Below the pieces are notes generated by a model, which was not told the origin of the DNA, searched no databases, and saw nothing but the letters and a program-made list of their open reading frames with translations. A program made the translations under genes and the position numbers. A stretch of 5,518 nt of DNA from Thermoprotei archaeon (GTDB lineage Archaea > Thermoproteota > Thermoprotei_A > Sulfolobales > Ignisphaeraceae): positions 1-5,518 of the forward strand of contig QMWY01000096.1 of NCBI GenBank assembly GCA_003661865.1, given 5' to 3'. This document shows positions 1 to 5,518 of the stretch, piece after piece; positions within the stretch are counted from its first letter, which is position 1; every line of letters begins with the position of its first letter.

Positions 1-354
1 CCTCTGTTGAGGCGCGGGATCAGAGTTAGTATAGAGCCTAGGAGTTTCCGCGGAGAGATGTTCTCGCGTCACGTGGTGGGGGCTATAAACTCGGCCCTGC
101 TAACACGTCTACAGCGCCTCTTCTCGGGGTTCTCGGGGATAAAGCTGAGCTTCGTAAAGCTCATGCTGAAACGCGGTGGTGGTGGGGGTGTCGACGTTAG
201 GATAGCGAGCATGCTTGAACACGCACCCTTCACACCAGAACTCGTGGAGCTCTTCCTCCAGCTGCGTGAGATCGTGGAGAGGTACTTCATGAAGAAGATC
301 GTGCAGAGCAGGCCTAGGAGATACATCGACTACGTGGCCCTGGCAATTCCTTAG
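1..354 (+). CDS. Unrecognised protein, C-terminal part (5' end cut by window edge)
   Basis: The frame is open from the first base to a TAG at 352-354, so at least 117 residues are visible. A TTG at position 7 could be read as a start, but only six bases precede it and no ribosome site can be seen, so I treat the gene as entering from the left. Codon choice (AGG, ATA, CTC, GAG) matches the genes downstream, which supports real coding. I do not recognise the family. The visible part is basic and soluble, with no membrane segment. Its middle carries a run of five glycines after a Lys-Arg pair, followed by Val-Asp-Val-Arg. The last 45 residues read as an amphipathic helix rich in Leu and Glu and then a basic tail. 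The stop lies one base before an ATG of the aldolase frame. Its function, and any link to the sugar genes, is unknown. Confidence 0.6.
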   Translation, partial: PLLRRGIRVSIEPRSFRGEMFSRHVVGAINSALLTRLQRLFSGFSGIKLSFVKLMLKRGGGGGVDVRIASMLEHAPFTPELVELFLQLREIVERYFMKKIVQSRPRRYIDYVALAIP

Positions 355-373
355 CATGGTGCGGAGGGAAGGC

Positions 374-379
374 TATATA
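374..379 (+). promoter_or_regulatory. Candidate TATA box for the aldolase-AOR operon
   Basis: TATATA, preceded by purine-rich GGGAAGGC that could act as a BRE. A start of transcription about 25 bases downstream would fall near 400-405, just ahead of the GTG at 416. It lies inside the coding region if translation begins at the ATG at 356, so it is relevant only if the later start is used. A six-base A/T match can arise by chance. Confidence 0.3.
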
Positions 380-403
380 GGTGTAGGCACCTGGATCACC
401 CAC

Positions 404-408
404 GGTGA
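404..408 (+). promoter_or_regulatory. Ribosome binding site deciding the aldolase start (GTG 416)
   Basis: GGTGA sits seven bases before the GTG at 416 and fits the archaeal anti-Shine-Dalgarno core. No comparable motif precedes the ATG at 356, where the upstream bases are CAATTCCTTAGC. This is the main reason for preferring 416 as the start. Confidence 0.5.
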
Positions 409-415
409 AGAGCCT

Positions 416-1078
416 GTGGCGGAGGAAGGCTTCGAGCTAGTCTCCGAGGAGGAGCTTAAGGAGGAGATATGCCGCGTGATGAAGGCGCTGTACCAGCGCG
501 GCCTTGTCTCGGCGCTCGGCGGGAATGTGAGTGCGAGGGTCCCCGGATCTAAGGAGTTCTGGATCACGCCCAGTGGGGTGTTCAAAGGAGCTGTGGAGCC
601 GGATGACCTGGTGAAGCTCGATCTTGAGGGGAATGTGGTCGACGGATTCCTGAGGCCTTCGATTGAGTGGCCTATGCATGCAGCGATATACAAGGTGAGG
701 CCTGACGTTAATGCGGTGGTTCACGCGCACAACCCCTTCACTCTAGGTCTCGCGCTGGCAGGATACACTCTGAAGCCCATCTCCGTCGAGGCTGTGATGG
801 TGCTGAGAAGGGTTGAGGTTGTCCCCTTTGCCTTCCCCGGGACGGACGAGCTCGCCAAGCTCATTGAGAAGTACGCCGCTACGGGCGCCCGTGCCCTCAT
901 ACTGCAGAACCACGGTATTGTGGCAATGGGCGCGAACCTCGTTGAAGCTGAGGCTGTGGCCGAGACCCTGGAGGAGGTGGCGATAGCGCAGTACGTTGCT
1001 CTATCCCTGGGCAAGGAGCCTCCGACGATACCCGAGCGCGATGTGGAGCTCTACATGAAGCTGTACAAGATCCAGTAG
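416..1078 (+). CDS. Class II (zinc) aldolase, L-fuculose/L-rhamnulose-1-phosphate aldolase type
   Basis: Likely a cytoplasmic aldolase splitting a ketose 1-phosphate into dihydroxyacetone phosphate and an aldehyde (L-lactaldehyde for 6-deoxy sugars). Numbered from GTG 416 (220 residues), the class II aldolase/adducin fold shows the Gly-Asn phosphate site at 36-37 (GGNVSAR), TPSG at 51-54, PSIEW with catalytic Glu at 84, zinc histidines 103 and 105 in HAHN, and the third zinc His at 166 in QNHG. Glu rather than Asp after PS-x favours an aldolase over ribulose-5-phosphate 4-epimerase. The second serine of the E. coli FucA phosphate site is Ile83 here. The in-frame ATG at 356 would add 20 residues, but the family is usually about 215 residues and 416 has the better ribosome site. 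The AOR gene follows 11 bases after the stop, so the two are probably cotranscribed. Fold and chemistry are secure; the exact sugar is not. The beside-rhaB context suggests rhamnulose-1-phosphate. Confidence 0.88.
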   Translation: MAEEGFELVSEEELKEEICRVMKALYQRGLVSALGGNVSARVPGSKEFWITPSGVFKGAVEPDDLVKLDLEGNVVDGFLRPSIEWPMHAAIYKVRPDVNAVVHAHNPFTLGLALAGYTLKPISVEAVMVLRRVEVVPFAFPGTDELAKLIEKYAATGARALILQNHGIVAMGANLVEAEAVAETLEEVAIAQYVALSLGKEPPTIPERDVELYMKLYKIQ

Positions 1079-1081
1079 GTG
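1078..1081 (+). promoter_or_regulatory. Ribosome binding site of the AOR gene, overlapping the aldolase stop
   Basis: GGTG begins on the last base of the aldolase TAG and lies eight bases before the ATG at 1090. A GTG at 1081 is also in frame but would have no room for this site. The arrangement suggests coupled translation of aldolase and AOR. Confidence 0.5.
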
Positions 1082-1089
1082 TGGAGCTC

Positions 1090-2955
1090 ATGCCGGAGTG
1101 GTTCGGGTACATCGGCCGGATCCTCTACGTCGACCTAACCCACGAGAAGTTCGAGGTGCGGGAGCTTGACGAGAAGGATGTCGATATGTTCGTGGGGGGC
1201 ATAGTCCTCGCCACCAAGATCATAGCCGAGGAGATGGATCCTCGTGTAGACCCCTTCAGCCCCGACAACGTCCTGGTGTTCATGACGGGGCCCCTCACCG
1301 GCACGATCGTGCCCTGCACCGGGCGCTACGTGGTGGCAGCTAAATCCCCCCTTACCCTGGGGTGGGGTGAAGCACACGCTTCGGGCTTCTGGGCTGTCGA
1401 GCTGAAGAAGGCGGGGTTCGACGGCATCGTGGTGAAGGGTAGGGCCAGCAACCCGGTCTATCTCTGGATCCACGACGGGGAGGTGGAGATTAGAGACGCG
1501 TCTAAGCTCTTGGGGTTAACTCTCCCGGAGACCGAGCTGAAGATCAAGGAGGAGCTGGGCAAGGATGTCAGGGTGGCGGCGATAGGGCCTGCGGGCGAGA
1601 AGCTGGTCAGGTACGCTGCGATAGCTAACGACATAACGCCGGACGGGCCCCGGGTGGCGGGCAGAACCGGTATGGGCGCGGTGATGGGGTCGAAGAACCT
1701 GAAGGCCATAGCCGTGAAGGGGAGCGGCCAGATAAAGATCAAGGATGCTAAGAGAGTTAGGAGCGTCCTCAAGAGGATCCTGCCCCTGGTACTGTCCTAC
1801 CCCACCACACAGATCCACGCAGTTTACGGAACCCCAGGCGAGATAGAGGAGTTCTACGAGTACGGAGACATGCCTATAAAGAACTTCAGTCTAGGAGAGT
1901 GGGACGGGATCAAGAACATCACCGCCAAGAGGTTCAAGGAGCTGGGGATAGTCAAGGAGCACAGGGCGTGCTGGGCCTGCCCCATACACTGCTGGAAGTA
2001 CGCCGAGGCCGGGGGTGCTAAGGGCAGAGCACCGGAGTACGAGACCATAGCAGCCCTCGGCTCCCTACTCATGATAGACGACCCGTTCTACATAGAGAAG
2101 GCGAACCACCTCTGCAACCTCTACGGCATGGACACGATATCGGCGGGCGTCACCATTGCCTGGGCCATCGAGTGCTTCGAGCGCGGGCTCATAACGAAGG
2201 AGGATACCGGCGGACTCGAGCTCAGGTGGGGCGACCCTGACCTAGCGCTCAAACTCATAGAGATGATAGGGAAGAGGGAGGGGTTTGGCAAGCTCCTGGG
2301 CGAGGGCTGCATGAGGGCTTCCCAGGTAATCGGCAGGGGGACGGAGAGGTACTGTATGCATGTCAAGGGGCTTGAGATGCCTATGCACGATCCACGCGCC
2401 TTCAAGGGTATGGGGCTCCAGTACGCAACCTCAAACCGCGGTGCGTGCCATCTGCAGGGGCTCGTGTTCAGGATTGAGCAGGGGCAGAGGGTTCACGACC
2501 TCAGAATCTACGAGAGGCCCGATAGGTTCGACTACAAGGGGAAGGGGAGGATCGTCGCGACGATGCAGTTGTGGCACGAGGTTGTGGAGTCCATGGTGAT
2601 ATGCAAGTTCATAGACATCCCCCCTGCGCACTTAGCAGGGCTCTACTCCATGGTCACGGGGAGGAGGAGGAACGTGCAGCAGCTTCTGCAGGTGGGTAAA
2701 AGGATCTTCACGCTGAAGAGGGTGTTCAACGTAGCCAACGGTGTTAGGAGGAAGGACGATACGCTACCCGAGAGATTCCTCAAAGAACCGCTGAAGGAGG
2801 GGGGTGCCAAGGGGCAGGTGGTCGAGCTAGAGCCCATGCTGAAAGAGTACTACGAGTTTATGGGATGGGACGAGGATGGAGTGCCGAAGAAGGAGGTGTT
2901 CCAGGAGCTCGGGATCCTCGAGCTAGCCAAGAAGCTGTACCCAGAGCTGGGCTGA
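1090..2955 (+). CDS. Aldehyde:ferredoxin oxidoreductase family protein (tungstopterin, 4Fe-4S)
   Basis: Family members oxidise aldehydes to carboxylic acids in the cytoplasm with ferredoxin as acceptor, using a bis-pterin tungsten site and one 4Fe-4S cluster. Numbered from ATG 1090 (621 residues), the N-terminal pterin domain covers about 1-210, starts with the typical GYIGRILYVDL strand, and ends with AGRTGMGAVMGSKNLKAI at about 190-207. Cluster cysteines are 294, 297 and 301 (CxxCxxxC), with the fourth at 505 in VICKF. PEYET at 315-319 and His454 in RGACH probably match the active-site Glu and His of Pyrococcus AOR. The first pterin loop, YGMDTISAG (Asp348), is canonical. The second is ESMVIC instead of the usual DxxGLC. 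Length is normal and the gene looks intact. A GTG at 1081 is an alternative start adding three residues. The substrate is not fixed by sequence; the aldolase upstream points to lactaldehyde. No separate ferredoxin subunit gene is present here. Confidence 0.93.
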   Translation: MPEWFGYIGRILYVDLTHEKFEVRELDEKDVDMFVGGIVLATKIIAEEMDPRVDPFSPDNVLVFMTGPLTGTIVPCTGRYVVAAKSPLTLGWGEAHASGFWAVELKKAGFDGIVVKGRASNPVYLWIHDGEVEIRDASKLLGLTLPETELKIKEELGKDVRVAAIGPAGEKLVRYAAIANDITPDGPRVAGRTGMGAVMGSKNLKAIAVKGSGQIKIKDAKRVRSVLKRILPLVLSYPTTQIHAVYGTPGEIEEFYEYGDMPIKNFSLGEWDGIKNITAKRFKELGIVKEHRACWACPIHCWKYAEAGGAKGRAPEYETIAALGSLLMIDDPFYIEKANHLCNLYGMDTISAGVTIAWAIECFERGLITKEDTGGLELRWGDPDLALKLIEMIGKREGFGKLLGEGCMRASQVIGRGTERYCMHVKGLEMPMHDPRAFKGMGLQYATSNRGACHLQGLVFRIEQGQRVHDLRIYERPDRFDYKGKGRIVATMQLWHEVVESMVICKFIDIPPAHLAGLYSMVTGRRRNVQQLLQVGKRIFTLKRVFNVANGVRRKDDTLPERFLKEPLKEGGAKGQVVELEPMLKEYYEFMGWDEDGVPKKEVFQELGILELAKKLYPELG

Positions 2956-3057
2956 GAGAATCGATTGACCCCACAGCTCATAGTTTTGCAATACTTTCTC
3001 AATACGGTTCCTCGCCGCCTTAAACCCGCTCCGTAGCTTAACATGGGGTCCTCTGCA

Positions 3058-3110
3058 AGAAATTTCTGCGGGTTCTTCAGAATAGGGATGGAGTAGAATA
3101 CTATATTTCT
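3058..3110. promoter_or_regulatory. Cluster of AGAA/TTCT dyads, candidate operator region upstream of rhaB
   Basis: Three inverted pairs of the same half-site occur within 53 bases: AGAAATTTCT (3058-3067, a perfect palindrome), TTCTTCAGAA (3073-3082, two-base spacer), and AGAA...TTCT (3095-3110) flanking the candidate TATA box. The half-sites are A/T-rich and short, so chance is possible, and the AGAA at 3095 could simply be the BRE. Repetition just upstream of a sugar kinase promoter suggests binding of a regulator. Confidence 0.25.
3100..3108 (+). promoter_or_regulatory. Candidate TATA box of the rhamnulokinase operon
   Basis: ACTATATTT with a purine-rich flank (GGAGTAGAAT) that could be a BRE. 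Transcription would begin near 3128-3132, giving a leader of about 28 bases with a Shine-Dalgarno site before the TTG at 3159. It lies in the lowest-G+C part of the only sizeable gap between genes, which supports a separate promoter for the two kinases. Confidence 0.5.
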
Positions 3111-3134
3111 TCGTATCGGGAATCTTACGCTGAA

Positions 3135-3149
3135 CCGAGGAATCCTGGG
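3135..3149. promoter_or_regulatory. Candidate operator dyad in the rhaB leader
   Basis: CCGAGGAATCCTGGG: arms CC-n-AGGA and TCCT-n-GG around a central A, with one G/G mismatch. It lies just after the predicted transcription start and touches the ribosome site at 3147. A repressor bound here could block elongation or initiation. It is too short to be conclusive. Confidence 0.2.
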
Positions 3150-3152
3150 GTG
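3147..3152 (+). promoter_or_regulatory. Ribosome binding site supporting a TTG start for rhaB
   Basis: GGGGTG lies six bases before TTG 3159. The TTG opens directly onto the FGGY phosphate-loop strand (Leu-Ile-Val-Leu-Ala-Phe-Asp), and no in-frame ATG or GTG lies close upstream, so this site fixes the unusual start. Confidence 0.6.
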
Positions 3153-3158
3153 TAGAGC

Positions 3159-4655
3159 TTGTCGCAGCTCATAGTCCTCGCGTTTGATCTTGGTGCGAGC
3201 AGCGGCAGGGCCATGATCGGAACCATTAACCTCGATGAGAAGAAGGTTCAGGTCGAGGAGCTCTACAGGTTTCCCAATGGCCCCGTGAGGGTCGGCGAGC
3301 ATCTGTACTGGGATGTTCTCAGGATCTGGAGCGAGGTTAAGGAGGGTATCCTGAGGGCTTACCGCAGGTACGGCAACAAGCTAGCGTCTATAGGTGTCGA
3401 TACCTGGGGGGTGGACTTCGTTCTCCTCGACAACAACGGTGAGCTTCTTGGAAATCCCCACAGCTACCGCGATCCGAGGAACCAGGTGGCTATGAAGGAG
3501 CTGTTGAAGAAGGTGCCGCGTGAGAAGATCTACGAGAGGACGGGGATACAATTCACGCCTATAAACACCCTCTACCAGCTCTACGCCATGGTCATGGCGG
3601 GCTCGTCCCAGCTGCAGGCAGCCAGAACATTCCTGATGATACCCGACCTCTTCAACTACTGGCTTTCGGGTGCTATGGCCTGTGAGTTCACCGAGGCCTC
3701 CACAACCCAGTTCGTGGATCCCCGGACCAAGACCTGGTGCCTCGACCTCCTCGAGGAGATCGGCGTGCCCACAAAAATATTTCCCAAGATAATCGAGCCC
3801 GCCACCAAGCTGGGGAAGATCAGGAGGGTTCTTGCCGAGGAGCTGGGGATCTCGAAAGATATAGAGGTCGTGGCGCCGGCAACCCACGACACGGCCTCCG
3901 CAATAGCGGCAGCGCCTATAGAGAGCGACTCTGCCTACGTCAGCTGCGGAACGTGGAGCCTCGTAGGTGTAGAGCTCGGGGGGCCGCTGATCAACGGGAA
4001 GGCGATGGAGTACAACTTCACGAATGAGGGAGGGGCGTTCAACACAATAACATTCCTGAGGAATATACAGGGTATGTGGTTCATACAGGAGATCAGGAGG
4101 ATCCTCGCGCAGAGAGGTGAGGAGTACAGTTACGAGCAGCTGACGAAGATGGCTGCGGAGGCCGAGGGCTTCATAGCGTTCATAGACCCGGACAACCCGA
4201 GGTTCATAGCCCCCATAAACATGATCGACGAGATTATGAAGTTCCTAGAGGAGACAGGGCAGAGGAAGCCCAAGACTGTGGGGGAGCTAGTGAGGGTTGT
4301 TCTCGAGAGCCTAGCCCTCAAGTACAGACTGGTCGTGGAGCAGGCCGAGGATCTCACGGGGAGGAGGATAAGGAAGATCAACATCTTCGGAGGAGGGTCC
4401 AGGAACTGGCTTCACAACCAGCTCGTGGCGGACTTCACGAACCGCGAGGTGGTGGCTGGACCCGAGGAGGCCACCTCCATAGGCAACGTACTGCTACAGG
4501 CAGCGGGTCTAGGCTTCATAAAGTCTCTGAGCGAGCTGAGAGAGTACGTGAAGAACTCGTTCGAGCTAAGGAGATTCGAGCCCAAACACACTGCGAAGCA
4601 CGAGGATGCCTACAACACCTTCCTCAGCATCCTGGAGAAGACGGGCGGTGTCTAG
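3159..4655 (+). CDS. rhaB: Rhamnulokinase (FGGY family carbohydrate kinase)
   Basis: Phosphorylates L-rhamnulose to L-rhamnulose 1-phosphate with ATP in the cytoplasm; L-fuculose is a possible alternative substrate. The 498 residues match the length of E. coli RhaB (about 490), and both FGGY domains are complete. RhaB-type signatures appear in order: DLGASSGRAMIG at 10-21, GVDTWGVDFVLLD at 79-91, HSYRDPR at 101-107, the substrate-side GIQFTPINTLYQL at 129-141, MIPDLFNYWLSG at 160-171, and EFTEASTTQ at 176-184. THDTASA follows at 242-248 with catalytic base Asp244. The ATP-binding half shows YVSCGTWSLVG at 260-270, FLRNIQGMW at 299-307, and the adenosine loop IFGGGSRN at 409-416. The TTG start is set by a GGGGTG ribosome site. 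A second FGGY kinase starts 14 bases after the stop, so the two probably share a transcript from the promoter near 3104. The aldolase and AOR upstream supply the next two steps of a rhamnose-type pathway. The RhaB subgroup is clear; the exact sugar is inferred. Confidence 0.9.
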   Translation: MSQLIVLAFDLGASSGRAMIGTINLDEKKVQVEELYRFPNGPVRVGEHLYWDVLRIWSEVKEGILRAYRRYGNKLASIGVDTWGVDFVLLDNNGELLGNPHSYRDPRNQVAMKELLKKVPREKIYERTGIQFTPINTLYQLYAMVMAGSSQLQAARTFLMIPDLFNYWLSGAMACEFTEASTTQFVDPRTKTWCLDLLEEIGVPTKIFPKIIEPATKLGKIRRVLAEELGISKDIEVVAPATHDTASAIAAAPIESDSAYVSCGTWSLVGVELGGPLINGKAMEYNFTNEGGAFNTITFLRNIQGMWFIQEIRRILAQRGEEYSYEQLTKMAAEAEGFIAFIDPDNPRFIAPINMIDEIMKFLEETGQRKPKTVGELVRVVLESLALKYRLVVEQAEDLTGRRIRKINIFGGGSRNWLHNQLVADFTNREVVAGPEEATSIGNVLLQAAGLGFIKSLSELREYVKNSFELRRFEPKHTAKHEDAYNTFLSILEKTGGV

Positions 4656-4657
4656 CC

Positions 4658-4662
4658 GGGTG
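4658..4662 (+). promoter_or_regulatory. Ribosome binding site of the second kinase
   Basis: GGGTG ends seven bases before ATG 4670, within the 14-base gap after rhaB. This indicates translation from the same transcript and fixes the start. Confidence 0.55.
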
Positions 4663-4669
4663 TTCTTAG

Positions 4670-5518
4670 ATGGCTGATGTGCTTCTCGTGGGCATAGACC
4701 TCGGGACGAGCAGCGTTAAGGTGGAGGTGTACGGCTCCGACGGCAAACTCATGAAGAGCGGCAGCGCCCCCATCACTAGGCAGGATACGGGTGAGTGGCT
4801 GGAGGCGCTGAGGAGAGCCACCCCCGTAGACCTTCTGAAGAGCTGGAGCGGAGACAAGATCGTGTCTGTAGACAGCACCTCGGGCAGCTTCGTGATCGTG
4901 GATAGGTTCGGGCAGCCCCTCCACCCACCGGTCATGTACTACGAGAAGGCCGTCGACGAGTACGAGAAGATCAAGGGGCTCCCCTCGGTAAGAAAGCTGG
5001 CGGAGAAGGGCATCTCCATAACCCCGGGGTCTCCGCACCCCAAGCTCCTCAGGATAGCTGGGGTGAACCCCGGGATCCTCGAGAAGGCGAGGTGGATAGT
5101 GCCACCCGCTACCTGGCTCCTCTACAGGTTGATGGTCCCTGAGGGCTCTGAGTGGAGGGACGTGGCCGTGGACTACAGCAACGCCCTCAAGTTCGGGGCA
5201 GACATAACGCTGTCCACACCGCGGTGGTTCGAACCCCTGTATGAGGAGCTGGGGCTGCCGCTGGAGAAGATGCCTAGGATAGTCGAGTGCGGTGACTACG
5301 CCGGTGATGCGGAGAGCAGACTTGCAGAAGAGCTGGGGCTGCGGGGAGCTAGGCTGCACCACGGGATGACTGACGGGAACGCTGCTGCCCTCGCCAGCGG
5401 GGCCCTCAAGCCAGGCGACATGTCTATATACACGGGGAGCACGACCGTGCCGAAGTTCGTCGCCGAGGAGATGAGGCTCAACCCGGCGATCTACTACCAT
5501 AGGCACCCGGTGAAGGGC
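4670..5518 (+). CDS. Second FGGY family carbohydrate kinase (3' end beyond window)
   Basis: An ATP-dependent sugar kinase of unassigned substrate; 283 codons are visible and the frame is open at the right edge. The usual family length of about 450-520 residues implies that most of the ATP-binding domain lies outside. The visible part has GIDLGTSSVKVEVYG at 8-22 (first phosphate loop), SVDSTSGSFVIVDRFGQPL at 66-84, the lid-side segment VPPATWLLYRL at 144-154, GMTDGNAAALASGA at 232-245 with catalytic Asp235, and the start of the ATP domain, SIYTGSTTV, at 252-260. It is not a duplicate of rhaB: the substrate-pocket motifs differ throughout. The STSG and GMTDG patterns resemble xylulokinase-like and D-ribulokinase-like FGGY groups, but I would not assign a sugar from this part alone. 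It lies 14 bases after rhaB, probably in one operon, so its substrate is likely a related ketose. The long open frame on the opposite strand here is a shadow. Confidence 0.85.
   Translation, partial: MADVLLVGIDLGTSSVKVEVYGSDGKLMKSGSAPITRQDTGEWLEALRRATPVDLLKSWSGDKIVSVDSTSGSFVIVDRFGQPLHPPVMYYEKAVDEYEKIKGLPSVRKLAEKGISITPGSPHPKLLRIAGVNPGILEKARWIVPPATWLLYRLMVPEGSEWRDVAVDYSNALKFGADITLSTPRWFEPLYEELGLPLEKMPRIVECGDYAGDAESRLAEELGLRGARLHHGMTDGNAAALASGALKPGDMSIYTGSTTVPKFVAEEMRLNPAIYYHRHPVKG

Noticed and set aside
109..357. Minus-strand frames over the first gene (69-326 and 109-357)
   Set aside because: The plus frame is open to the window edge and shares codon use with its neighbours. The minus frames contain Pro and Thr runs that mirror the Gly run.
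416..1078. L-ribulose-5-phosphate 4-epimerase (AraD) as the identity of the aldolase-like gene
   Set aside because: The motif has Glu (PSIEW), as in FucA-type aldolases, rather than the Asp of AraD (PSSDT).
2360..2599. 79-codon plus-strand frame inside the AOR gene
   Set aside because: Out of frame with the cofactor-binding part of AOR and rich in Ser, Arg and Gly, as expected of a shifted frame.
416..2955. Coenzyme F420 side-chain role (fuculose-1-phosphate aldolase making lactaldehyde, as proposed in Methanocaldococcus)
   Set aside because: Not excluded, but two adjacent sugar kinases and no F420 genes in view fit sugar catabolism better.
2981..3000. Possible terminator after AOR (TTTT and TTTCTC)
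   Set aside because: The T tracts are too short for a convincing archaeal terminator and no stem precedes them.
3381..3887. 168-codon open frame on the minus strand
   Set aside because: Antisense to conserved RhaB motifs, with no recognisable domain of its own and a low-complexity composition.
4652..5506. 284-codon open frame on the minus strand
   Set aside because: It is exactly antisense to the second FGGY kinase, whose catalytic and phosphate-loop motifs are clear. Strong G+C bias keeps stops rare on the opposite strand.

Overview
The window looks like part of the chromosome of a hyperthermophilic archaeon, most likely Thermoproteota (Crenarchaeota), possibly Thermofilum-like. The taxonomic guess is inference. 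Four observations support it: dense G+C-rich coding with AGG/AGA arginine and ATA isoleucine codons; GGTG-type Shine-Dalgarno sites next to GTG and TTG starts; TATA-like boxes at archaeal distances from the starts; and a tungsten-type aldehyde:ferredoxin oxidoreductase (AOR).

Layout, all on the + strand: (1) 1-354, the 3' end of an unrecognised gene cut by the window edge. (2) 416-1078 (or from 356), a zinc class II aldolase of the L-fuculose/L-rhamnulose-1-phosphate aldolase type. (3) 1090-2955, an AOR-family oxidoreductase that follows the aldolase almost without a gap. (4) 2956-3158, the only real intergenic stretch: 203 bp, 47% G+C by my count, with a candidate TATA box and several short dyads. 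(5) 3159-4655, a full-length rhamnulokinase-type FGGY kinase with a TTG start. (6) 4670-5518, the first 283 codons of a second, different FGGY kinase, open at the right edge.

How the genes may work together (inference): the kinase phosphorylates a ketose such as L-rhamnulose. The aldolase splits the 1-phosphate into dihydroxyacetone phosphate and L-lactaldehyde. The AOR oxidises the lactaldehyde to lactate and reduces ferredoxin. This would be a complete lower branch of 6-deoxyhexose catabolism in which a tungsten enzyme replaces the NAD-dependent lactaldehyde dehydrogenase of bacteria. An isomerase and a transporter would be expected outside the window. The second kinase may serve a related sugar.

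I found no tRNA, rRNA, CRISPR array, insertion sequence or clear intrinsic terminator.
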